Shown one piece after another: positions 1 through 11,336 of a DNA stretch of 64,000 nucleotides. The position numbers were made by a program, and so were the translations under genes. Under the pieces are notes generated by a model. It was not told where the DNA came from. It did not search any database and was given only the letters and a program-made list of their open reading frames with translations. The stretch is from Mansonella perstans (lineage: Eukaryota; Nematoda; Chromadorea; Rhabditida; Onchocercidae): NCBI GenBank assembly GCA_037074765.1, contig JBAMDO010000568.1, positions 124,001 to 188,000 on the forward strand. The letters are read 5' to 3'. Position 1 is the stretch's first letter, and each line of letters begins with the position of its first letter.

Positions 1-3000
1 GTGATCACGCCACCAGTTTGAAGGATAATCTCTACAAAGCTCATCTTCATGATTAATCCTTCGAAAAAAACATAAAAAAGCTTGGATATTAAACAAATTC
101 TAAGCAAATAAAGAGAGCTGTTACTACATACGATTTAAACAAATTATAAGCAAACAAAGAGTTCTTATTTCATTTGTCTTAGCAGAATGAGAAAATACCG
201 CACAATCGTATTTCAGATTACCTAATATATCAATTTTTTTAAACAATAAAGGAAGATGAAAGCTAGATACTCACACGGTATAAGAACCGGAAGAATACAG
301 CCGGATCGTTGGATAACTCTGAATACCTAAATTCGTGCATAGCTGTCGATAATGATCACAATCGACCATTCCAAAATAAACGAATTCTTTCGTGCGCATA
401 TTTCGAGCGAGCTTCTTGTACTCAGGTGCTAACTGTTACCGTTTCAAAATAAAGTTTTGTATCATTTTAAAAAACACAAAATAGTTGATGTAAATTTAGA
501 TAGGTCAAAAAATCAAGCGCTTAAAAATTTACCATTTCTAACTTTCATAAAACAGAGCATACCTGATTACAAGGTCCACACCACGGTGCATAAAAATCAA
601 CCAGCCAAACAATGCCCTGTTTTCTATCCAAAACTAATGTATCGAAATCCGATGGTGATAAGTCGACCACTCTTGGATTACGTGCATCCTGATTATATTT
701 TTTGATATATTTATTGAACACTTAGTAATAAATCATTAAAATTTTTCTAAACTTAGCAATAACAGATTTTATGGACTAACTTCAATGAATTCCACTATCG
801 TGTTAACATCCAAATAGCCTGCACGTGCAGAAGACCTACCACCGCTGTGCCATATTATATTTGGATAGCTGTAAAAATGTAATTATAATATAATTAAAAA
901 AATGACAAGTGTACAGAGAAATTCAAAAGTCATAGCGCACGAAATAATACTTTTGATCATAAACACTCAATAGTATTAGTCAAATATTCTTCCTTTTTTC
1001 ATTAATTTATGGAAGCGACTAGTCCGGAAATATCTCATTCACTGTGGAAAATTCAAAAAAAAGGAAAACTCACAATTTTTAAATCATTCTAAAAACTTAC
1101 ACGTTAGAATTCGCTTTTCTGCAAATGTCACTATATTGATCGCAGTCAACAGTACCAATTTTTATACTTTCCACATAATTATGCAATCTTCTTAACTCTT
1201 TTAACAAACGTAAACAAGGTGGACACCACTGCAAATAAAATCGAGAGCACCATAGTTATGGATAAATAAATCCATGAAAAATAATAATTGGCTTACTGGA
1301 GCATAATAATCGATGAGCCATTCATCGCCCGAATCAATCGCAGATGCATGGCTTTCGGAAGTAAGAGTAACAAGCGGTGAAGAATGACTTTCCATAGCAA
1401 AAAGGGCAATATCATGCACAGTTTCCATTTTGCCTGCAATGAAATAAGAGTTCTTAAAGATTTCGAAGACTTTTAACGAGGAATTCCTAATCCGGAATGC
1501 AAGCCTTAGCTAATTCACAATATTGCATTAAGTTCGTGCAGAATTTAAAACGAATTTAGTCAAAGAATAAAATAAGATGTTTAAAGAAGTATTTGTAGGA
1601 TATAATAAAAACAAACCGTGATATATTTCATAGCTTCCATGTTTTTTGAACAGAATCCATTTTGGAAGTTTGGTCAGTTTCAAGTTTTCACATATACTCT
1701 TTGCTTTGAAACAATCAGCAAAATATATCTGCACAAACACAAAAACTTTTGTGACATGTGAACAGATCTAACAAACCATGAGAACAACACTTTATGATAA
1801 GAAGACGTGTTTGGCGGTTGCAACTGAACTACTGATTAATTAGGCAACGTCTATGCTTCGTAGGTTCATGCGCACTTTGTAACTACTACTTTTTGTTCTG
1901 CTGATTCCATTGCAAAAAATCATTTTATAATGAAACTTGATCTCTGGTTTGTTTGCCTATTCACCAGTCGCAAATTGTTGATTATTATAAAGCAAAGAAT
2001 ATTTGTAAAAATTTGAAACTGACTAAACTTCCGAAATGGTCCTGTTCAAAAGCATGAAAGTGTGAAAATGTAACGGTTTCTTTTTACTATGTTTAAATGA
2101 TTATTTCAATAATTTTCAATTATCAAAACTGACTGATTTTTTTAGTCCAATCAAACAGAACAAAAAACAGTAATTCCAAACAGCTCCTGAAAACCTCTTA
2201 AACATAAACGTCGATTAATTACTTAATCAATAACTAAATTGCAACTGCCAAAAAAGTCATGATGAAAAATTTAATTATCATATCATACTAAAACACATGC
2301 CAGTAAGCTACTGACACACATGTAAAATATTCATTTTTGCTCTTCTAAAAAAAATGTACCTCAATTTCACTAGTTGTTATTTTTGCTGATAGTTTTTTTA
2401 GCTCTGTACTGCTGTCTGCTTCACTGGTACCAAATCTAATCAGAAATGAATGGTCGCGAATTTGATCTGCGAAACAGAACACGTATAAGAAAAAAAGAGA
2501 ACAATTAAACCAGAAAAAACAGCTTCGATAATTCGAAAAAAGTTTGTTTAGCTTCACCTCTAACAATTTTCTCCAGCAATTTATCAATATAAGGTATATC
2601 GGGAACATATGATAAAACTATCGTTGCTATTTCCTTAAAATCGAAACTGTTGATTTCCTGAAAGAAACGGACTTTAGCAATACTGAAAAAACTTCGCACG
2701 TATAACACGAAACTAATTAAAATCAGCTTGATTTCAGTTTATTTTAAAAAAAAAAATGAATTGGAGAACTTATAGATTTATAAAATGTGTGTAACACACC
2801 CGGGGTTTCCTTCCATCATCTGGTCGGAAATACACTACACCAGTTTTACGGTCAAATAATGTGCAAAGTTTTACTGAGTCATCACAATTAACTTTCGCAA
2901 CATTTACAAGGCCATGCAAATTGGCTGCAAGCTTTTTCCTAAAAGTATAATTTGCCTTGGTTTTTGATGAAACATATAAAACCACCTTGATCAGATATTT

Positions 3001-5168
3001 GAATTAAAAAAGACTTGTTGAGTTGCAAATAAAAAAATGGAGGGTGCATCTGATGTAGTGCAGAAAATATTAAATGTAATGTCGAGAAGCATTACAACAT
3101 TTTTCTACACTGTATCAGATGCGTTCATGCCAAATTTAGTTTGCGAAACAATTCTAGTTGGTTAGCAGTTTTTCAAACTGATTATTTCGAGTGTGCAATA
3201 AACGGTGCTGGCCAAGAATTTTACGAACATGTGCTCTTTAATTATGTTAAAGTTAGTTTTTGTTACATGGTAAATAAGAGGAGAAATCGAACAAAAACTT
3301 CATATTAATTGAAAATTACTCCAAAAGAAAGCCTGATGTAAAACAAAGCAACTAGCACTTTATCTAATATTTGCGTACACAGTGAAGAAGATTTATTGAC
3401 AAAACAATCATGGCCAGCACCAAAACAGTGTGCTTGTGGACCTGAAGCGAGATTAAATATTGATACTTGAAAAAAAAATTGCCCGATCTTTCGTCAATTA
3501 TTAATAAAAAATCATTGCATCCCGAATTTAAAAAAAAAGAGCTCTTATATTAATCATAAAAAACTTCATATAGCTTAAAGATAAAAAACCTGTTTAATTC
3601 TGACATGCAGTTACTACTTCTGCGTTCGCAAAAATCCAGTAACCATCCACGTGTATCTTTTCCACTTTCCTTGGTCTTAAACAAGTGAATGTCGGAGTCC
3701 GTTAAATGTAACACCATACCATTTACATAGTTCATGGCAAATGCTACTATCTGATCCAGTTGTCGCTGTCCTTGGAAAAAGTGTCGCTAGAAAAGAAAAA
3801 AAAAACATATTAAAGACGATTGATTGCGACGCTTATAATATATTCTCTCATTTTTAAAAACAATCATATGGATAATTCAATTAAAGAAAAAAAATCTCTT
3901 ATCCATTACATCAACTTTTTGTAAACATCCTCAATTTTGAATTTTGACAAGAAAGAAATACCTTTTACGAATTAAAACAATTGCGAAAACCGGGCGAAAT
4001 TGGCTAAAATGATATAATATTGAAAGCATCTACGTCAACCTAATTATAATTCAATCTAATAATATATGTGCCTAATAATAACATATTAACAAAAGATAAA
4101 AAACCAAAAATATTTGCAGAAACCCACATGTGGATAAATCACCAAACTTGGGTAGCCCATCACACCTTGTGAATGACAAAGCATAGGATCTTCAGCACAG
4201 TTCACAGCACCTATCCGAAGAACACCTTCCATTTCTTGAGCAAATTTTCGCCACTACAAAGTTATTATATTAGCGTGAATGTTACAAAGAAACAAATAAA
4301 AGAAACTTACGGTAGGTGCTAACTGATGACAGTGTGAACAATACGTAGAATAGAAATTGATAAACCATATTTCATCTGTATTAGAAACTGTCCTTTCAAA
4401 ATCTGATCGTGATAATGTCACTATCTCTTTGTCCTCATCATATATACCTGAAACACATTAGTATATTTAGAGCATTACAAAAATCATGAACTGTGGAAAA
4501 CAAAGAAATCAATATTTCCACTAGACTTTTTGGAGTTTTTATTACAATCAGAAGTATTCAGCAAATGATTATTGCTGCCTTAAAAATCGTAAAAACTCTC
4601 ATATTTTTACAATATTTACATGCTTAATGATACTTACCAAAGTTATCTTTATAGAACTGCCAAGACTGATACTGATGGTTGTCTTTAAAATTATCGCTCA
4701 AACCTTCTTCGCCGTACCGATCATATTTTTTCCGTAGTTCTTCATCCATTAACACTTCGTAAGCACGATAAAGCTTCATGAATTCTTTATGTGCATTACT
4801 ATCACCCTAAAAGCATGAATGAGTAAAATATTAATAACTGACAAAATCTTCAATAACAGGCGATCCCAAACAAATGGTTTCATCAAAATTTGTGTCTCTT
4901 GAAATTTCGTTAAAACTTCTGGATATCAAAATTATGTTTTTGACTGAGTTGCAACTTCAGTGATTGCACCATTAAATGATTTGCTATCAAAGTAAAAACT
5001 TACAGGATTTTTATCTGGATGTTTGACAAGAGCTAGCTTCTTAAATGCTCTTCTGATTGCTCTGTTATCAGCTTCCCGTGATATTCCAAGCAAGCGATAA
5101 AAATCTTCACAATTGATATATGAGATTAAAAAAAATGCCAGGAACTGTGAGATAAACATGTGATGCAT
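1..5168 (-). CDS. dnj-27: DNJ-27/ERdj5 (DNAJC10) ER disulfide reductase, C-terminus off the window
   Basis: ER-lumen co-chaperone that reduces disulfides of misfolded proteins for ER-associated degradation and recruits BiP through its J domain. Fifteen exons join in frame: 5004-5168, 4638-4806, 4311-4447, 4128-4253, 3590-3786, 2800-2938, 2558-2657, 2360-2466, 1617-1728, 1297-1433, 1101-1228, 781-868, 563-688, 275-432, 1-58, giving 649 visible residues. Residues 1-20 are a hydrophobic signal peptide; the J domain follows with HPD at 50-52. Redox motifs are CSHC (148-151), CPPC (465-468) and CGPC (572-575), with two redox-inactive thioredoxin-like segments between the first two, the ERdj5 order. 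The CGPC domain aligns with the third active thioredoxin domain, which is CHPC in human. The fourth domain and the KDEL-type tail should lie left of base 1. Family assignment is firm; the exact 5' UTR is unknown. Confidence 0.93.
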
Positions 5169-7463
5169 TGCGCATTACCAAGCGCTATTTCTGTTCCCAA
5201 GAAAAGCTAAATAAAGAGATTATTCAAATTATACTTCGAATATATTTTCTCAATCAACTGCGAAAATAACAAGCAAAGACAAATGTATCGAAGATCGAAA
5301 TTACAAAAAATAAAATAAAAATAAAAATTCAAATCGATTAATCGCGTTAAAATTGGTATTTACTGAATAACTGAAATGTTGAGAATTTTGAAATTCACTT
5401 AACTACAGTTGAGATTTTTAAAACTCCAACTATTACGTGTAATAAATAAACAGCAATATCATATTCATTTTGAAAAACAGAAAAAGTATCAATGTGAAAA
5501 GAACACATTGATAACTTAAAAAAGAAGTAAAGTTACTACAGTCTAGATATATCACCTCATTATAGACCTGAAATAAGAAGCAATAAATGAACACGTTGAG
5601 CTAAATACTAGCATGAAAAATGCAATGCATGCATCGATAACTTCTATATATCATTTCTTCCCGCTAATTAATTAACATTAACGCTAATTAACACCTGAAA
5701 TATGAAAGAATAATGAACGATAGCCTCGTTTCTCATGGAAATCATCTCATAAATTAATAAATATTAAACTTTCTGTAAAGTTCCAATCCATATATATTAA
5801 GATTATTCAGAAGTCTATAATGTATTCGATTTAAAATGACTAAAATTTATCGCCCAAAACAACATTAATTAAAATGAAATTAATTAAACGAAATTCGCAC
5901 TTAATTAAGCTATTCAATGAAAAGTGTTGCTAATGCAGATCAAAAAGTACTGATCTGAGGAATTTTTTGGGAAATATCATCAATATTAGATAGCTTAACC
6001 TAATCGATATATACTTACTACAATAGACATTAACTTACGAGGATATTACTTGACCCCTAATTCAATCAATGAACTGTAATTCGCAACATAATGGAGATGA
6101 CATGAAGAGAAGGTCATACAGAGTCCTGCAGCAACAACCGCATTTTATGATGATTTCAGCAAATATTTACACATTTCTTATTCAATTTTTTATTTACTTT
6201 TTGCCAACTCTTTTTCCGAATACTTTCCACTCACCCAAACTGCGTCAGTTACGTCATTTACGTTACAATTTTCAAATTCCATAACTCTTTTTACACTTAC
6301 TAAAAATACTTCCAACACTGATCATCATTTGTCAATTCTAAGGCTTTTTTTTTTCGAGAAAAATTTCATGCTACTATATCGAATTTAAAAAATTGTATTC
6401 CGAATTTCTGAATAAATAGCAAAAAGTTCATAAAATTGCTAACATTGATTTTGAATGTTTTTTATTGATCAGACATTAAATACGAGCACTAACCGTATGA
6501 TATGTGTTGAAAACGAAATTTTAACTGCTCAAAAAAATATTCTCAAGAAACTTTTATTTCATTTCATTTGAAGAAAGTTTTCAACTTTCAAAAAGCTTAA
6601 TAAACAAACTTACTAAATGGTAATATTTATTGTTACTTTGTGAATTCACTGACATTTTTATTTATCAATTAATCAGCTGAGTAATAAATCTCAGTCCCAG
6701 TATCATTCTTGATGCAATTAATTATTCACCCTAATCATTTCAAATGATTAAAAGTCTAAAATGCTAAAGCAATTTTTTTTTCAACTTTCACCAATCCAAT
6801 AATCTTTTAAAGTACGCTAAGCATAAAGATGAGAAAATTTGCACTTCTCAAAAGACATAAACATCAGCTTAGGGTCACATAAAGTTGACCTCGATAATCT
6901 CCTGTTTTTCTTTTCAAAAGTTAAATCATTTTTGTTCAAGTGCGGGCTGAAAATAATAAATACAACAACAGTAACATATATTTTTCCATAAACTCATGAT
7001 ATTGCAGGGCATGTATATAACATATGTGTATATAAGTAAAACATAACATTCATTAGAAAATCTTATCCAAAATTTTAAAAATGAAAAAATTCAAAACATC
7101 TGAAGACAATCATCTCATACTGGTACATATATATATATGTAGTTCGTAAACAAGTTCCAGAGAATATGCTTAATGTTTTTTTTTTTTTTTACATACCAGA
7201 GATCGACGAAGTCAGAAAAACAAAGAAAATAATAACTTCATAACATTAAAGCTCACCTAATAGAAATTTTAGATGTGATAACTGAGATTTCATTTCTAGA
7301 GAATATAAATACTTGTAAAAACAGTCCATCGATGACTTTTTCTTAAAATCTGAATTTACCTATCACATACTAGAACTGAAGATAATGAGCACTGAACATG
7401 GTTACAAACAACACCAAAAAATGTATGATACTTTATGGCTGCTTCTACGTAAACCAATACCAT
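5169..7463. other. gap between dnj-27 and fen-1, no gene seen
   Basis: About 2.3 kb of A+T-rich sequence upstream of the dnj-27 start and downstream of the fen-1 stop. Both neighbours run on the minus strand. It should hold the dnj-27 promoter and 5' leader and the fen-1 3' UTR. I found no open stretch with matching splice sites and no recognisable protein. Short poly-T and ta-dinucleotide runs (about 7125-7190) are the only visible structure. Confidence 0.6.
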
Positions 7464-10282
7464 TCAATTTTTTGCCTTTTTGCTCAAATTCGGCCCTCGT
7501 TTTTTCGGATTATTTTTCTCTTCCTTTTTCCGTTTCGTTGTTTCAGAAGTGACTACATTACTTACCGAAAAAAATGAATCAATACGAGCTTGTTGTGCAG
7601 CTTGACGACCTTTCTGCATTCTAGTTAAGCTACTCCTTACTCTGTCCTCACTGAAATTCGTAATCAATAACAGATAACCGCTGAATTCTGTATGAACGAA
7701 TGAGATTTCTTCTGAACCTTTTAAGAAAACCGATATAACTTACTTGAAACTTTTCTCACCACATAAAAATTGTACAATTCCTTCGACATTCGGTTCCTTC
7801 CAAACTAACTGAAATCCAGTTGGTTTTATTGAAACTATTATGAATGAAGAAATTATAATCTTCTCATGATAATTTTATTTACTTCAAGATTTTCACAGTT
7901 CATGATATCCGGTTCCAAAAACAGTCGTCGTGCTTCCTTGTATTGCCAGTTTTTGGGTATCGGATATTTCTGAAAGTATTCCTCGGTATACCTATTAATG
8001 CAAAAATAGAATGAAGGCAATTTTAAGATATGTGTAAATAAAGGTATTCCTCGGTATACCTATTAATGCAAAAATAGAATCAAAGTTTTAAGATATGTGT
8101 AAATAAAGAACTACAAACCGTCTGATCAATTGTCTCGAGAACATTTTCGATACGTTCATGCTTTTTAATAAGCTCAAATGCTTTTTTTGGACCAATACCC
8201 CGAATGGTTGATACATAATCGCAACCTAACAGAATGCAGAGATCTACAAATTGCTCCATATTCATTTCGAAATCTTTCAAAACTTGATTCAAATTTATTT
8301 CTTTCACCGGCAGTTTTTTTGCTTCACTGAAATAAGTCTCATAATTATTTAAACAAAACTAGTTTCAGCCCATTATTTCACAAGTAACTATTGATAAATT
8401 GTTATTCATTAAAAAACTTATGTACACAACTGTACATTTATTCAGTTAGAATAGAAAAGCAAAAATAGCTATAGTTTGGTTATCCTGCCAAAATTTGAAG
8501 TTAAAGTAATCAGATGACTACTTACAATACCAGGCAGTCATTATGGTATAAAAGCGGCTTATTCTCGATGATTAATAATGGTCAATATTAATGCACATTT
8601 CAATAAAATTTCATTCTTGTATAACTGCAAATTATGGATGGCACAAAAATTAAATAAAACGAATTTGATGATTTGCAACTATAGAGCTAACCACTTTAAA
8701 TGAAATTACATTATTGGCCTCTTAAAATTTTATTCATCATGGGCTGGTTAATTTCAGTGTAATCAAGACCAACACTTGAATCTTTTTTAACTAACCTTGC
8801 TATCATTTGACGCAAAAGAGTAGGTGAACCAAAAGTCAATGCATCCATATCTTCAGAAGCCGTAGCGAACACTTTACCAGCTTTCGCAAGAGCAGCACAT
8901 TGTGCTTCCGCTTCACATGGAGCATCCACTACTGGAATTCCCATCAATGTTAGCAACCGTTTAGCTTCTTCATTTTGCTCTTTTGTAACCTTGAAATTGA
9001 GAAAACAATGTCAAACAACAACAATATGTAATCAAATAGTTTTCATGTATATTTTCCAAGTATTATAGAAAATGAAAAAACAACATAGATGATATCATTC
9101 GAAATTACAAAATTAAAAAACAATAAATAAAATTTAGTGTAAATTCGAAATTTTCTGAATATAGTTTACATCGGTACGAAACAGATATCTTTCAGTGGTA
9201 TTAACACAGAACGAACATATTGATAAATTCAAGGAAAACAATTTTATTACTACTATTATTAGGCTTCACTTTTTAAACTATCTAAGCAAAACTATGGATG
9301 CAGTGATGAATTTTTTGATGAATTTTTTACGACACGTAGAATAAAAGACTGAATGTAAACACTCGTAAAATTCAATAGCCATTCTTTTCTTTGACAAAGA
9401 AAAAATTTGAAGTACGTAAATGGAAACCTTTACAAGACGTCTCTCAAATTTATTCACGGCTGCTTCGTCACCCAATTCAACTGCATCAGTTCGTTGCTTT
9501 TCTGCTTCGTTTCTTCGCTCAGTGCGTTTCTCCAATTCACTTGTTTTCATCTGTGGTGGTTTACCATCGAATACAAACACTGGTTTTATTCCATTATCGA
9601 TCATTCGAATTGTTCGATAAAACATTCCAAGAAGATGACTAAGCAAAAGATCGGGTCATTCTTAATTCTCACACAAATAATACGTTGTTCTATTTCAAAA
9701 AAAAAAAAAAAATTTACTTGTAATTAAGTGGGAAACTAATTTGCTATAAACTACTTTTTTATATCTCAAAGAAACAACAGCAAAATCAACAAAGTGACAC
9801 CTTGTTTCATGCTATAACACATCCTTCAATGCTTCTGCTTTTCGGACTAAATTTCAAGGTATTAATAAAGAAAATGGAAATGAGTATGAACAAATTGATG
9901 AATTATTTGAAGGAAAAATCATATATCGCCTAAATTTTGTAGTTCTATTTGTGGGATTCTTTCATTCAACATATACTACGTTGAATGAAAGAATCTGTAA
10001 AGACGGATACGATGCCTCATCCTGCCTTTATACTTTATACTGTCTAGTTTTTTTTTTTTTTTAATTTAAGAGTTATAAGCACTGTCAAGCAAGTCACCTG
10101 GTTGCTTCACCACTTTCCGTCTGAAGTTGTGAACCATCCTGTCGTACCGCAATGAGAAACTGATAGAGGCACATTGATGCATCCACCGCTACCTTACGAC
10201 CAAAATATCCTTTAAATTCTTTAAGTCGTATACTGCTTGGCGAATGATCACCGATCACTTTTGACAGATCCTTTACACCCAT
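7464..10282 (-). CDS. crn-1: Flap endonuclease 1 (FEN1 / CRN-1)
   Basis: Structure-specific 5' flap nuclease for Okazaki-fragment maturation and long-patch base-excision repair; in C. elegans the orthologue CRN-1 also acts in apoptotic DNA breakdown. Seven exons: 10098-10282, 9428-9638, 8796-8989, 8119-8326, 7883-7969, 7744-7808, 7464-7650; the sum is 378 codons plus stop against 380 residues in human. All metal-binding carboxylates fall at the human numbers: D34, D86, E158, E160, D179, D181, D233. The PCNA-binding PIP box QARIDSFF is at 337-344, followed by a lysine-rich nuclear tail. The start codon is fixed by the [11 protein letters not shown]-terminus, whose Gly2 is part of the active site. 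Intron 4 (7970-8118) is built of two tandem copies of one segment. All joins keep phase. Confidence 0.97.
7977..8109. repeat. two-copy tandem duplication filling a fen-1 intron
   Basis: Two copies of a segment of about 66 bases, period 68 (7977-8043 and 8045-8109), beginning tattcctcggtatacctatt and ending near gatatgtgtaaataaag. Copies differ by a few bases in the middle. They occupy nearly the whole 149-base intron between exons 8119-8326 and 7883-7969, so the duplication probably doubled a shorter ancestral intron. Confidence 0.9.
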
Positions 10283-10346
10283 TGCTACAAATAGAAGAAA
10301 AACAATGAGAGAGGAGACCAGTCATTTATCTGAGATTGATGAAAGT

Positions 10347-10606
10347 ATTCGCAAACAATCAGTTGGTCATTTAAATAGTTGGTTTCTCAAATGGTCACTC
10401 ATGGTCAAAGTATTCTCAGACAATCATCAGTTGGTCATTAAAATAGTCGGTTCCTCAAATGGTCACTCATGGTCAAAGTATTCTCAATCATCAGTTGGTC
10501 ATTAAAATAGCTGGTTTCTTAAATGGTCACTCATGGTCAAAGTATTCTCAGACAATCATCAGTTGGTCATTAAAATAGTCGGTTTCTCAAATGGTCACTC
10601 AAGGTT
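10347..10606. repeat. 68-bp minisatellite, four copies
   Basis: Four head-to-tail units of about 68 bases, each with the landmarks attctcagacaatcatcag, ttggtcattaaaatagt and aaatggtcactcatggtcaa; the third lacks about four bases. The array starts about 65 bases upstream of the fen-1 ATG, so it sits in its promoter or 5' leader. The open frame across it is a by-product of the repeat. Confidence 0.93.
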
Positions 10607-10810
10607 AGTGCTCCTAACATTTATTTTTCCAACGTATTTGGAATAAACCACTGGAAAACGGTACACATTCGACATACTGCAGCTCAAATAAGTTATTTTG
10701 AAAGAACCGCCTGCTGTTGTTTGTATTGAAGCGCAATGAAGTAGATGTGAGATTCCTCGTTGTATCGGTGGAGAGCGAGATGGAAAAGTGTGGGAATGAA
10801 AAGTGTGGGT

Positions 10811-11075
10811 CAGGTGAGTAACCGGTATGGGATGAAAAGATGTGGGAGAATGACTGGATCAGGTGAGTAACCGGTATTGGATGAAAAGATGTGGGAGAAT
10901 GACTGGATCAGGTGAGTAGCCGGTATGGGATGAAAAGATGTGGGAGAATGACTGGATCAGGTGAGTAACCGGTATGGGATGGAAAGATGTGGGAGAATGA
11001 CTGGATCAGGTGAGCAGCCGGTGTGGGATGGAAAGGTATGGAAATGACTAAGTCAAGCGAGTATCCGATATGGCC
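10811..11075. repeat. 49-bp minisatellite, about five copies
   Basis: Units begin caggtgagtaaccggtatgg at 10811, 10860, 10909, 10958 and 11007, an exact 49-base period, with the last unit decayed. The unit is much richer in G than the surroundings and carries caggtgagt, a perfect 5' splice-site sequence on the plus strand, in most copies. It lies about 260 bases before the proposed EXOC8 start. Confidence 0.95.
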
Positions 11076-11336
11076 AGAATGTTTGGCATAGCATACTTGC
11101 TTGTAGTGTAGTTACTATGAGCTTCCTTGCAGTCAGTCACGTGTGATTTATACTAGCATATGGCTGAACTTACTGCCATATTTCGTTTTTATTTGGACTT
11201 TTATTGATAGATACGTTTAGTTCACGTGTTTGCATTTTAACCTTTTAGATCAAATGTGTTACGCCAATGTTTGACTACATCGGATATTCATTCTGACTGT
11301 AACGGATACTCACCCGATATACCCTTTAGGCTTCGA

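Noticed and set aside
9391..9727. Three overlapping plus-strand frames
   Set aside because: They are antisense to the second fen-1 exon.
10305..10505. 66-codon plus-strand frame
   Set aside because: It is contained in the 68-bp minisatellite and has no splice partner.
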